A stretch of 64,000 nt of DNA, taken from Micrococcus endophyticus (GTDB lineage Bacteria > Actinomycetota > Actinomycetes > Actinomycetales > Micrococcaceae). The stretch is from positions 1,426,001-1,490,000 of the forward strand of contig NZ_JACHMW010000001.1 in NCBI RefSeq assembly GCF_014205115.1, written 5' to 3'. The notes under the pieces were generated by a model. That model did not search any database, was not told the DNA's origin, and saw nothing but the letters and a program-made list of their open reading frames with translations. Shown here one piece after another: positions 48,375-57,306 of the stretch (its first letter is position 1; each line of letters begins with the position of its first letter). The translations under genes and the position numbers were made by a program.

Positions 48375-49220
48375 GTGACTGAGCAGACCACCCCCCTGTC
48401 CCTCCACTCCCCCCTGGCCGGCGACCACCCGGGCTTCGACCAGGCCCGCGCGGCCGCCGCCGTCATCGCGGACGCCACCGGCGTGGCGGAGCACCGCATC
48501 GCCGTCGTGCTCGGCTCCGGCTGGGGCGAGGCCGCCGGCCTGATCGGCGAGGAGGTGGCGGCGGTGCCGCTGGCCGAGGTGCCGGGCTTCCACGCCCCGA
48601 AGGTGCCGGGCCACAACGCGGTGATCCGCTCCGTGCGCCTGCCGGACGGCACGCACGCGCTGGTGTTCGGCTCGCGCACCCACTTCTACGAGTCGCGCGA
48701 CGCCCAGGCCGTGGCCCACACGGTGCGCACCGCCGCGGCGGCCGGCGCGAAGACCGTGGTGCTGACCAACGGCTGCGGCGGCCTGGACCCGGAGATCGCC
48801 CCGGGCACCCCGGTGCTGATCTCGGACCACGTCAACCTCACCGGCGCCACCCCGCTCGTGGGCGCCACGTTCGTGGACCTCACCGACCTCTACTCCCCGC
48901 GCATCCGGCAGATCGCCCGCGAGGTGGACCCCTCGCTGCGCGAGGGCGTGTACGTGCAGTTCTCCGGCCCCCAGTACGAGACGCCGGCGGAGGTGCGCAT
49001 GGCGCGCACGCTCGGCGGCGACCTGGTGGGCATGTCCACCGCACTGGACGCGATCGCGGCCCGCCACGCGGGCCTGGAGGTGTTCGGCATGTCCCTCGTG
49101 ACCAACCTGGGCGCGGGCATCTCCGAGACCCCGCTCTCGCACGGCGAGGTGGTCGAGGCCGGCCAGGCCGCCGGCCCCCGCATCTCCCGTCTGCTCGCGG
49201 ACATCGTGGGGCGGCTCTGA
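48375..49220 (+). CDS. punA: Purine nucleoside phosphorylase, trimeric type
   Basis: 281 residues; phosphorolysis of purine (deoxy)nucleosides. Phosphate loop VLGSGWGEAAGLI, GSRTHFYESRD, FSGPQYETPAEVRMARTLGG and VGMSTALDAIAARHAG mark the high-molecular-mass PNP/MTAP family. Its stop overlaps the next ATG by one base (TGATG), coupling it to the sugar-phosphate mutase. Confidence 0.93.
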   Translation: MTEQTTPLSLHSPLAGDHPGFDQARAAAAVIADATGVAEHRIAVVLGSGWGEAAGLIGEEVAAVPLAEVPGFHAPKVPGHNAVIRSVRLPDGTHALVFGSRTHFYESRDAQAVAHTVRTAAAAGAKTVVLTNGCGGLDPEIAPGTPVLISDHVNLTGATPLVGATFVDLTDLYSPRIRQIAREVDPSLREGVYVQFSGPQYETPAEVRMARTLGGDLVGMSTALDAIAARHAGLEVFGMSLVTNLGAGISETPLSHGEVVEAGQAAGPRISRLLADIVGRL

Positions 49221-50968
49221 TGTCCGGGCCCGAGCACCTGCCCCCCACGGCCGACGACGCCGCCGTCCCCGCCTCGCAGGCGCGCGCGCTCGCGCTGGCC
49301 GAGCGCTGGTCCGTCGAGGACCCGGACCCGATGCACCGTGAGGCGCTGCGGGCCGAGCTCGACGCCGCCACCGGGTCCGGCCCGGAGGCCGAGGCCGCCC
49401 GCGCGTCCCTGGCCTCGCGCTTCTCCGGCCCGCTGGCCTTCGGCACCGCCGGGCTGCGCGCCGAGGAGGGCCCGGGCGAGTCCCGGATGAACCGCCTCGT
49501 GGTGCGCCGCACCGCGGCGGGCCTGGCCCGCCACCTGTGGGAGGGCGTCGGCGAGGACGCGGCGGCGCCGCTGGCCGTCGTCGGGTACGACGCGCGGCGC
49601 GGCTCGCTCGGCTTCGCGCAGGACACGGCGGCGGTGCTCACCGCGGCCGGCGTGCAGGTGGTCCTGCTCCCGGACGCGCTCCCGACGCCGGTGCTCGCCT
49701 TCGCGGTGCGCCACCTGTCCGCGGACGCGGGCGTGATGGTCACGGCCAGCCACAACCCGCCGGCGGACAACGGCTACAAGGTCTATCTCGGCGGCCGGAT
49801 GACGGACGAGGCCGGCCGGGGCGCGCAGATCGTCTCCCCCGCGGACGTGGCGATCGCCGAGCTCATCGACCACGAGGCCTGGACCGCGGACATCCCGCTG
49901 GCCGAGGACGGCTGGACGGTGGCCGGCGACGAGCTGCTCGAGGCCTACCGTGAGGCCGCCCTGGCGGTGCTGGACGAGGACCGCCACCCGGACCGGGCCC
50001 TGCGGATCGTCTACACGCCGCTGCACGGCGTGGGCGGGGCGGTGCTGCCCGGCCTGCTGGACGAGGCCGGCTTCGGCCCGGTGCACGTGGTGCCCGAGCA
50101 GGCGGAGCCGGACCCGGCGTTCCCCACGGTCGCGTTCCCCAACCCGGAGGAGCCCGGCGCCATGGACCTCGCGCTGGCGCTGGCCGCCGAGGTGGACGCG
50201 GACCTGGTGATCGCCAACGACCCGGACGCCGACCGCCTGGCCCTCGCCGCACCCTTCCCGGGCCAGGACGGGACCCGCGTGTGGCGGATGCTCTCGGGCG
50301 ACGCCGTCGGGACCCTGCTCGGCGCCCACCTGCTGCCCGCCCTGGCGGTCGCGGAGCGCTCCGTGGCGAACTCGGTGGTCTCCTCCCCCCAGCTGGCCGC
50401 CCTGGCCGAGGCGCAGTCGGTGGCGCACCACGTCACGCTGACCGGCTTCAAGTGGATCTCCCGCGCCCCGCAGCTCGGCTTCGGCTACGAGGAGGCGCTG
50501 GGCTACTGCGTGGACCCGGACATGGTCCGGGACAAGGACGGGATCACGGCGGCGCTCGTGGCCGCGGAGCTCGTCGCCGGGCTGGTGGCCCGGGGGTGCA
50601 CGGTGGCGGATGCGCTGGCCGACGTCGACGCGGTCACCGGGTCGATGCCCAGCGGCCAGGTCTCGGTGCGCGTGGCGGACCTGTCCGTGATCCCGCGGAC
50701 CATGGCCGCGCTGCGGGCGCAGGGCCCGGCCACGCTCGCGGGCGAGCCGGTCACGGTGCGCCGCGACCTCGCCGAGGGCGGGGCGGGCCTGCCGCCGACG
50801 GACGCGCTGCTGTTCGCGACCGCGTCCGGCACCCGGGTGCTGGTGCGCCCCTCCGGCACGGAGCCGAAGCTCAAGTGCTACCTGGGCGCGCGCGACGCGG
50901 ACCCGGCCGTGGCCGCCGAGCGCCTCGAGGCCCTGCGGGCCGAGGTCGCGGCGCTGGTGGGCGGCTGA
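49220..50968 (+). CDS. Phosphohexomutase (PGM/PMM family)
   Basis: 582 residues, four-domain alpha-D-phosphohexomutase: catalytic Ser in MVTASHNPPADNGYK, metal loop ANDPDADRLA, sugar loop EEALGYCV and phosphate-binding RPSGTEPKLKCY. With PNP and DeoC on either side it may act as phosphopentomutase/phosphoglucomutase (PGM2-like) converting (deoxy)ribose-1-P to the 5-P, linking the two neighbours (inference). Confidence 0.88.
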   Translation: MSGPEHLPPTADDAAVPASQARALALAERWSVEDPDPMHREALRAELDAATGSGPEAEAARASLASRFSGPLAFGTAGLRAEEGPGESRMNRLVVRRTAAGLARHLWEGVGEDAAAPLAVVGYDARRGSLGFAQDTAAVLTAAGVQVVLLPDALPTPVLAFAVRHLSADAGVMVTASHNPPADNGYKVYLGGRMTDEAGRGAQIVSPADVAIAELIDHEAWTADIPLAEDGWTVAGDELLEAYREAALAVLDEDRHPDRALRIVYTPLHGVGGAVLPGLLDEAGFGPVHVVPEQAEPDPAFPTVAFPNPEEPGAMDLALALAAEVDADLVIANDPDADRLALAAPFPGQDGTRVWRMLSGDAVGTLLGAHLLPALAVAERSVANSVVSSPQLAALAEAQSVAHHVTLTGFKWISRAPQLGFGYEEALGYCVDPDMVRDKDGITAALVAAELVAGLVARGCTVADALADVDAVTGSMPSGQVSVRVADLSVIPRTMAALRAQGPATLAGEPVTVRRDLAEGGAGLPPTDALLFATASGTRVLVRPSGTEPKLKCYLGARDADPAVAAERLEALRAEVAALVGG

Positions 50969-50975
50969 GGGTCGG

Positions 50976-50981
50976 TAGGCT
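50976..50981 (+). promoter_or_regulatory. -10 box of deoC (leaderless)
   Basis: TAGGCT with 7 nt to the ATG at 50989. Confidence 0.5.
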
Positions 50982-50988
50982 GGCGAGC

Positions 50989-51678
50989 ATGACCCGCACT
51001 CTCAGCACGGCCGAGCTGGCCCAGTACATCGACGCGACCGCCCTCAAGGCCGAGACCTCGGAGGCGGACGTGCGCCGTCTCGTGGCCGAGGCCCGCCAGG
51101 CCGGGGTGAAGAGCGTGTGCGTGAACCCGCGGTGGGTGCCGCTCGTCTCCGCCGAGCTGGCCGGCTCGGACGTGCTGACCTGCACCGTGATCGGCTTCCC
51201 CCTGGGCGCCAACGCCTCCGAGGTGAAGGCCTTCGAGGCCCGCCAGGCCATCGAGGCCGGCGCGCACGAGGTGGACATGGTGATCGACGTCGCGGCCGCC
51301 CGGGCCGGGGACCGCGCCCGCCTCGTGGAGGACGTCCGCGCCGTGGCCGAGGCCGCGCACGCCGCCGGGCCCGCCGGCCAGGGCGGAGCGCTGCTCAAGG
51401 TGATCGTCGAGACCGCCCTCCTGGACGACGACGCGATCGTCCTGGCGTGCGAGGCCGCCGTCGAGGCCGGCGCGGATTTCGTGAAGACCTCCACCGGCTT
51501 CTCCACCGCCGGCGCCACCGTCGAGCACGTCGCGCTGATGCGCCGCACGGTGGGCGAGCACGTGGGCGTGAAGGCCTCGGGCGGCGTGCGCACCCGCGAG
51601 GACGCGCTCGCCATGATCGAGGCGGGCGCCACACGCATCGGGGCGAGCTCCGCGCTTGCTATCCTGGGCACCGACTGA
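50989..51678 (+). CDS. deoC: Deoxyribose-phosphate aldolase
   Basis: 229 residues; cleaves deoxyribose-5-phosphate to acetaldehyde and glyceraldehyde-3-phosphate. Schiff-base Lys in DFVKTSTGFSTAGAT, VIGFPLGANASEVK and VGVKASGGVRT are seen. It completes nucleoside salvage together with PNP and the mutase, but has its own promoter. Confidence 0.95.
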   Translation: MTRTLSTAELAQYIDATALKAETSEADVRRLVAEARQAGVKSVCVNPRWVPLVSAELAGSDVLTCTVIGFPLGANASEVKAFEARQAIEAGAHEVDMVIDVAAARAGDRARLVEDVRAVAEAAHAAGPAGQGGALLKVIVETALLDDDAIVLACEAAVEAGADFVKTSTGFSTAGATVEHVALMRRTVGEHVGVKASGGVRTREDALAMIEAGATRIGASSALAILGTD

Positions 51679-51736
51679 CCCGCATCCGTCGGCCCCGGCG
51701 TCCGACCGGGCCGGAACCGCACCGAAGGAGCATCAC

Positions 51737-52048
51737 GTGATCCGCAACGGCAAGGCCATCGACCACTCCAACGTGGGCGGCGTCTGGGGCTCCCTGATCG
51801 CCTTCCTGGTCGCCTACGTGGCGTTCCTCGGCTCCCTCTACGCGATGGGCTTCTGGACCCTGGAGAACGCGTGGGTGCCGGGCCTGATCGCCCTGGCGCT
51901 GGCCATGGTCACCTTCATGATCCCCCAGGTGTTCCTCGGCCGCAGCGACACCGTGGACACCGCCGCCATCCACACCCGCCCCGTGGCCGTGGAGCACCCG
52001 GTCTCCGGCGCCCACGCCGTCGAGACCGGCGCAGCCCGCCGTCACTGA
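51737..52048 (+). CDS. Small unrecognised membrane protein
   Basis: 103 residues with two helices (about 15-36 and 43-63) and a hydrophilic C-terminus. GTG at 51737 with AAGGAG upstream. The pattern VGGVWGSLIAFLVAYVAF followed by a second helix is common in unnamed actinobacterial proteins. No function known. Confidence 0.7.
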   Translation: MIRNGKAIDHSNVGGVWGSLIAFLVAYVAFLGSLYAMGFWTLENAWVPGLIALALAMVTFMIPQVFLGRSDTVDTAAIHTRPVAVEHPVSGAHAVETGAARRH

Positions 52049-52077
52049 GCCTGCGCCGCCCGCAGCAGGAGTCCAGC

Positions 52078-53205
52078 ATCGCTGACACCGGCCGCACGAC
52101 CTCCACACGCCGAAGGGCGTCCACCCGCAACACCGGGGTGGACGCCCTTCGGCTCGTCTCGATCGCGGCCGTGGTGCTGGGCCACGCCTACCTCGCGGAC
52201 CTCACGTTCAGCCGGTACCTCGAGATCTGGCGGATGCCGCTGTTCTTCTTCCTCACCGGCTACTTCTGGACCCGCGGCCGGCCCTTCGCCCGGGACGCTC
52301 GGGGTCGGTTCAAGGCCCTCATGGTGCCCTATCTGGTGTGGGCGGTGGTCATGTCCGCCGCCGCGCTGGCGTGGTTCGGGGATGATCCGGAACTGCTGCA
52401 GCGGCTGATGGCCTCCGGCTGGTACGGAGGCGCGGACCAGGAGCCGCCGTGGTGGGCGTTCTGGTTCATCTCGGTGCTGTTCTTCGCCACGGTGCTGCGC
52501 CGGTTCCTCGAGCGCTTCCCCACCGCCGTCGCCTGGGGCGTGGGCCTGGCGGGCCTGGCGTGGGCGCACCTGGTCCCGGAGTCCGCGATCGCCCGCACCC
52601 CGCTGGGCATCGGCCTGGCCCTGCCCTGCCTGCTGTTCATCCTCAGCGGCGAGGCGTTCCGCCGCCGCGTGCAGCCGCGCATCCGCCGGCACCGCACCCT
52701 CCTCGGCCTCGCGCTCGTGGGCCTCGGCCTGGCTGCCGTGGCCCTGGGCCTGGAGCCCCACAACATCAAGTTCGGCGGCTTCGGCACCCCGCTGCTCACT
52801 CCGCTGGTGGGCGTCCTGATGTCCGCCGGCATGGTGCTGGTGTTCGGCGCGGCGGTGGAGCGGATCCTGCGCGAATTCGCCCGACGCACCGGCTCCGGCC
52901 AGGCCCTGCGCCGCGTGATCACCGCCCTCGTGCGCACCGGCACCGTGGTGGTGCTGCTGCACGGCTGGGTGCTGATGTGGGTGATGCGCCAGGGCGTGGA
53001 GGACAACCTGCTCAAGTTCGTCCTCGCCCTCGGCATCAGCTGGCTCGTGGGTCTGGCCCTGCTCGCCACCCCGCTGTCCAAGCCGCTCACCGGCGCGCGC
53101 CGCCGGTGGTTCCCGCTGCACCGCCTCCGGGGTGAAGAGCCCCCGCACCCGCCCACCTCCGCGCTGCCGCGCGTCGAGCCCGCCCAGGAAAGGAACCGAC
53201 CATGA
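52078..53205 (+). CDS. Acyltransferase-3 family membrane acyltransferase
   Basis: About 375 residues with ten helices. VDALRLVSIAAVVLGHAYLA holds the conserved His of the family; RMPLFFFLTGYFW follows. These enzymes O-acetylate surface polysaccharides. The start is uncertain: AGGAG (52067-52071) is ideally spaced for an in-frame ATC at 52078, whereas the first usual start codon is GTG at 52138, inside an 18-bp inverted repeat. Its stop overlaps the next ATG (ATGA). Confidence 0.78.
   Translation: MADTGRTTSTRRRASTRNTGVDALRLVSIAAVVLGHAYLADLTFSRYLEIWRMPLFFFLTGYFWTRGRPFARDARGRFKALMVPYLVWAVVMSAAALAWFGDDPELLQRLMASGWYGGADQEPPWWAFWFISVLFFATVLRRFLERFPTAVAWGVGLAGLAWAHLVPESAIARTPLGIGLALPCLLFILSGEAFRRRVQPRIRRHRTLLGLALVGLGLAAVALGLEPHNIKFGGFGTPLLTPLVGVLMSAGMVLVFGAAVERILREFARRTGSGQALRRVITALVRTGTVVVLLHGWVLMWVMRQGVEDNLLKFVLALGISWLVGLALLATPLSKPLTGARRRWFPLHRLRGEEPPHPPTSALPRVEPAQERNRP
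52109..52153. repeat. Perfect 18-bp inverted repeat over the acyltransferase start
   Basis: GCCGAAGGGCGTCCACCC (52109-52126) and GGGTGGACGCCCTTCGGC (52136-52153) with a 9-nt loop. The right arm encodes the VDALRL of the conserved domain; the left arm is non-conserved. As RNA it would hide the GTG at 52138. Confidence 0.85.
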
Positions 53206-54194
53206 GCCAGGACCGCCGCGCGCCCATCCGCAACCCGTTCCTCGAGCCGGGCGCGTCCGTGCCCAGCGCCCCGCCGCGCCGCGCCGACGCCGACCCGGAG
53301 GACCGCCTCGCCGAGTTCCGGCTCGGCCCGGCCTTCGGCGGCCGCCCCGCGCAGCCGCGCCGCCCGCAGGGCTTCGGCGGGCGGACCGCGCCGGGTGAGG
53401 GCACGACGACGGCGCCGCGGCCCGACGGCGCGGCGGCGGCGAAGCCCGCGGACATGGCGGCCGAGCCGGTGGGTACGGCGGCCGAGCCGGCAGCCGACCC
53501 GAAGACGGCCCGGCCCGCGGAGAGTGCCGAGGCCGCCGATGTCCCGGCACCGGCCCCCGCACCCCTGCCCACGGTCCGCGTGCTGGCGGTCTGCACGGGC
53601 AACATCTGCCGATCCGCCTACGTCCAGCACACCCTGCAGGCCCAGCTCACCGGGCTGCTGGGCGAGCGGGGCACGGCCGTGGTGACCAGCGCGGGCACGG
53701 GCCCCAACCAGGCGCTCGCCGTCCCGGAGCCGCTGCGCGAGCTGTCGCCGAGCCGGCGGGTGCGCGCCGCCCTCACCGAGCATCGTCCTCAGCAGCTGAC
53801 CGCCGCGTCGCTGCGGGGCCAGGACCTCGTGATCACCGCGGCCGACGACCACCTGGAGGAGGTGCTGCGCGAGGACCCCGGGGCCGTGCGTCGCACCTTC
53901 ACGGTGCGCGGCATCGGCACGCTGCTGGGCGAGCACGGCGAGGAGATCGCGGCGGCCGTGCCGCCGGGCGCAGGCCTGGCGGCGCTGGTGGACGCGATGG
54001 CGGACCTGCGGGTGCGGCTGATCGGCCGCGGCGAGGAGCCGGACGCGGACCTGCCCGATCCCTTCCGCGGCCCGGCGGAGGGCTACGCGCAGATGGTCGA
54101 GACGGCGCGGCCGATCGTCGAGCTGCTGGCGTGGGAGATCGCCCGGGCGCTGGACGGGGACCTCGTGGAGGACGACGAGCCGACCCGAGCCTGA
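53202..54194 (+). CDS. Low-molecular-weight protein-tyrosine phosphatase with long N-terminal extension
   Basis: 330 residues. Residues 1-125 are Pro/Ala/Arg-rich and disordered; the phosphatase domain begins RVLAVCTGNICRSAYVQ (P-loop C-x5-R-S) and has the acid-loop-like DLPDPFRGPAEGY. Such Wzb-type enzymes dephosphorylate the tyrosine cluster of the BY-kinase, here encoded at 55679. The extension is unusual for this normally 150-180-residue enzyme. Confidence 0.87.
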   Translation: MSQDRRAPIRNPFLEPGASVPSAPPRRADADPEDRLAEFRLGPAFGGRPAQPRRPQGFGGRTAPGEGTTTAPRPDGAAAAKPADMAAEPVGTAAEPAADPKTARPAESAEAADVPAPAPAPLPTVRVLAVCTGNICRSAYVQHTLQAQLTGLLGERGTAVVTSAGTGPNQALAVPEPLRELSPSRRVRAALTEHRPQQLTAASLRGQDLVITAADDHLEEVLREDPGAVRRTFTVRGIGTLLGEHGEEIAAAVPPGAGLAALVDAMADLRVRLIGRGEEPDADLPDPFRGPAEGYAQMVETARPIVELLAWEIARALDGDLVEDDEPTRA

Positions 54195-54215
54195 GGCCAG
54201 GCGGTCAGTGCGGGC

Positions 54216-55553
54216 TCACCCGAGGCCGGGGGCGGCCGGGTCCACCGAGGACTCGGGCGTCGCCCCGCGGCGGGCGGCGGCGAGGACCTGACGACGGCGC
54301 CGCTCCCGCACCTCGCTCTCCAGGGGGGCGTCGCGCTCGCGCAGCCACAGGCTCACGCCCGCGGCCACGATGAGCATGCCGGGGATGGTGATGAACACCT
54401 CGCCCAGCTGGGTGGCCGTGACGAACACGACGGCGGCCGCCGCCTCCACGGCCACGCGCGAGGGGGTGCGCAGCCGGGTGCTGAACACGCGCAGGCCGAA
54501 GAACGCGTACGCGCCGAGGACCGCGAGCAGCAGCACGACGCCGCCCTCGGTGAAGAGGCCCGCGTAGGAGTCGTGGTAGTGCCAGGTGTCCTGGCCGATG
54601 GTCACATAGGCCTCCGTGAGCCCCCGGCCATGCCACGGGGTGGTCGCCGCCTTCGCCTCGGTCGCCGCCTGGATGGTGCCGCGCAGCCAATCGGTGCCGG
54701 TGCGATCGCCGAACACCGCGAGCCGGGAGAGGTTCTCCTCGGCGAAGCCCACCGCCCAGCCCAGGACGACGAGGAGCACGACCCGGAGCCCGGCGGCCAG
54801 GCGGGGGGTGACGGCGAGCCACACCAGGGCGACGCCGAACCCGGCCATGGAGGTGCGGGAGCCGGTGAGGAACAGGCAGACGGCCGCGGCGAGCAGGATC
54901 GCGAGCTTCCACCGGCGCGAGCGCACCACGGCGAGCGCCAGGACGGGCATGGCCGCGTAGTAGAGGCCGGCCACGTTCTTGTCCGCGAGGAAGCCTGTGA
55001 GGAAGCTGCCGTAGGGGGCCGGCACCACGCCGGCGTAGAAGAGCGGCACGTTGGCCGCCATCGCGGCGAGCAGTCCGGTGAGGACGGACCGCAGGTCGAG
55101 GCGGCCGCCGGCGATGCACCCGACGAGGCCGACCAGCGCGGCGATGCGCACCCAGCGGCGCAGCCACTCCATGTCGGGGATCCCCTGGTTCACGGAGACG
55201 ACGGCCAGGAACACCATCACCGCGCCCGCCAGCACGGCGCTGAGCCCCAGGGCGGAGGTGTCCCGCCGGGAGCGCCGACACAGGGCGAGGAACAGCAGGA
55301 GCAGCATGGCGGCCTCGCTGAGCGGGACGCCGAGGGGTCCCAGCCGGACGCCGAAGGCCTCCATGGCCAGGAGCGCGCCGAGGATCAGCTCGGGGATGCG
55401 CAGCGGCTCCCGGGGCAGGCCGGTCGCGTCGTCCCTCGACCAGGCGGCGGTGCCGCGGGCGGCCTGGCGCTCCTGCACGGCGCGGGTCTCGAGGAGGGCG
55501 CGGTAGCGGGGGTCGGTGTCCACCGGTCCGCGTTTCTGGTGCCGCACGGCCAT
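54216..55553 (-). CDS. O-antigen ligase/polymerase-like membrane protein
   Basis: 445 residues with about 10-12 helices and a large loop having GRGLTEAYV and TWHYHDSYAGLFTEGG, which fits the WaaL/Wzy pattern (His and Glu in H-N/D-x-x-L/Y...E-x-G). It probably polymerises or ligates surface polysaccharide. Read opposite to its flanking genes. Confidence 0.83.
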   Translation of the reverse strand: MAVRHQKRGPVDTDPRYRALLETRAVQERQAARGTAAWSRDDATGLPREPLRIPELILGALLAMEAFGVRLGPLGVPLSEAAMLLLLFLALCRRSRRDTSALGLSAVLAGAVMVFLAVVSVNQGIPDMEWLRRWVRIAALVGLVGCIAGGRLDLRSVLTGLLAAMAANVPLFYAGVVPAPYGSFLTGFLADKNVAGLYYAAMPVLALAVVRSRRWKLAILLAAAVCLFLTGSRTSMAGFGVALVWLAVTPRLAAGLRVVLLVVLGWAVGFAEENLSRLAVFGDRTGTDWLRGTIQAATEAKAATTPWHGRGLTEAYVTIGQDTWHYHDSYAGLFTEGGVVLLLAVLGAYAFFGLRVFSTRLRTPSRVAVEAAAAVVFVTATQLGEVFITIPGMLIVAAGVSLWLRERDAPLESEVRERRRRQVLAAARRGATPESSVDPAAPGLG

Positions 55554-55678
55554 GCCCGCTCCTCTGCGCCTCGACGGCGGCTGTGGGCCGCCCCCGACCA
55601 GCCTAGACGAGTACCGCGGAACGGGCTGTCCTGCTTGTTAGAGTGAGCTGAGCCGCATCCCTTCGAGCCCGGGACACC

Positions 55679-57076
55679 ATGAACATCATCGACTTCCTCC
55701 GCGTGCTGCGCGCGAACCGCCTGGTGATCCTGGGGTGCGCCGCCCTGGGCCTGGTGGCCGGCGTGGTCTACTCCCTGCTGCAGCCCACGCTCTACACGGC
55801 CACCTCCACCGGGTTCGTCACGGTGCAGGGCGAGGCCACCATCTCGGGCACGGAGACCGCACAGACCCGGGCCCAGTCCTACATCCCGCTGATCAACAGC
55901 CGCACGGTGCGGGAGAAGATCGCCGAGGGCGGGCTGGACACCGCGGGCGCGCACCTCCGTGCCGCCGTCGTGCCGGGCTCGAACCTCATCACCGTCTCCG
56001 CCGAGTCGGAGGACCCGGAGCAGGCCGCCGCCCTGGCCAACTCCGCGCTCGTGGCCACCGCCGAGACGGCCAACGGCCTGGACCCGACCTCCAACGTGCA
56101 GGTCACCGCCATGGAGGACGCGCTCGCGCCGACCAGCCCGACCAGCCCCGACTACGTGCGCAACATGCTCTACGGGCTGGGCGCCGGCCTGCTGCTCGGG
56201 CTGGTCATCGCCTTCCTGCGGCGGATCCTCGACGTCAACGTCCGCACCACCACGGACGCCCAGGTGGCGAGCGGCGCCGGTCTGCTCGGCGCCATCCCCC
56301 AGGACGCCACCCTGAAGGCCGAGCGGGACGCCCCCCGGGGCGAGCCCTCCCCCCGCGCCGCCGAGGCCGTCCGCCAGCTGCGCACCAACCTGCGCTTTGC
56401 AGCGGTGGACGATCCGCCGCGCACCATCGCCTTCACCAGCGCCAACCCGGGCGAGGGCAAGTCCACCGTGATCGGCAGCCTGGCCGTCGCGGTGGCCGCG
56501 TCCGGCCAGCCCGTCATCCTCATCGACGCGGACCTGCGTCGGCCTCGCCAGGCCCTGCAGTTCGGGGTGGACGGCCGCGTGGGCCTGTCCGAGGTGCTCA
56601 ACGGCGACGTGGCCCTGCAGGACGTCCTCGTCCCGGTGGGCGATCACGGACTGCTCCTGCTGCCGGCCGGCCGCACTCCCCCGAACCCCTCGGAGCAGCT
56701 CGGCTCCGCCCGCATGCGGGACCTCCTCACCGCCCTCGCCGAGACCCACATGGTGCTCGTGGACGCGCCGCCGGTGCTGCCGGTGACGGACTCGACCCTC
56801 CTGTCGACCGCCGTGGACGGCACCGTCCTGGTGGTGCGCCACGGCAAGGCGCGCAAGGAGCACGTGGAGGTGGCGCGGGACATGCTGGCCGGCGTGAACG
56901 CCCGCGTGCTCGGCGTGGTGCTCAACGGCACCCCCGCCTCGGGCGTCGGCTCGGACTACTACGGCGGCGGCTACGCCTCGAAGGGCGACGACTACCACGC
57001 CTACTACCAGGCCCCGCGCGACGCGGAGTCCCGGTCGGCCGGCGAGACCACACCGGAGGCCGGCGCCGGACGCTGA
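55679..57076 (+). CDS. BY-kinase: fused Wzz-type chain-length regulator and tyrosine autokinase
   Basis: 465 residues. The Wzz domain spans two membrane helices (about 17-35 and 165-185). The cytosolic kinase has Walker A SANPGEGKSTVIG, Walker A' VILIDADLRRPR and Walker B HMVLVDAPPVL. A C-terminal Tyr cluster (SDYYGGGYASKGDDYHAYYQ) is the autophosphorylation site. It controls capsule or teichuronic-type polysaccharide export with the phosphatase above. GGGA precedes the ATG. Confidence 0.92.
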   Translation: MNIIDFLRVLRANRLVILGCAALGLVAGVVYSLLQPTLYTATSTGFVTVQGEATISGTETAQTRAQSYIPLINSRTVREKIAEGGLDTAGAHLRAAVVPGSNLITVSAESEDPEQAAALANSALVATAETANGLDPTSNVQVTAMEDALAPTSPTSPDYVRNMLYGLGAGLLLGLVIAFLRRILDVNVRTTTDAQVASGAGLLGAIPQDATLKAERDAPRGEPSPRAAEAVRQLRTNLRFAAVDDPPRTIAFTSANPGEGKSTVIGSLAVAVAASGQPVILIDADLRRPRQALQFGVDGRVGLSEVLNGDVALQDVLVPVGDHGLLLLPAGRTPPNPSEQLGSARMRDLLTALAETHMVLVDAPPVLPVTDSTLLSTAVDGTVLVVRHGKARKEHVEVARDMLAGVNARVLGVVLNGTPASGVGSDYYGGGYASKGDDYHAYYQAPRDAESRSAGETTPEAGAGR

Positions 57077-57153
57077 CCCGGCGCGCCCCGTCGTCGCAGG
57101 CGGAGAGCCCTGCCAACTCCGTATGGCAGGGCCCCTCTCACGCCCTCCCCTTC

Positions 57154-57216
57154 GCGATTCGGGCGACTTGTCGGAGGTCATAGGCCCTCCGACCTCCGAT
57201 AAGTCACCCGAATCGC
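57154..57216. repeat. Intergenic palindrome, family B, copy 3
   Basis: 26-bp arms (57154-57179 and 57191-57216) with two mismatches and an 11-nt loop; shares GACTTGTCGGAGGT with copies 1 and 2. It lies between convergent genes. Confidence 0.85.
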
Positions 57217-57249
57217 AGCACTGCGGGTTCCTCGGCACGGCATGCACGA

Positions 57250-57284
57250 CGAAGGGCCCCGCCTCGATGAGGCGGGGCCCTTCG
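57250..57284. terminator. Strong bidirectional hairpin terminator
   Basis: CGAAGGGCCCCGCCTC pairs with GAGGCGGGGCCCTTCG (16 bp, 3-nt loop) between the BY-kinase and secreted-protein genes, which converge here. Confidence 0.75.
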
Positions 57285-57306
57285 TGAACTCACAGAACAG
57301 TCGGCC

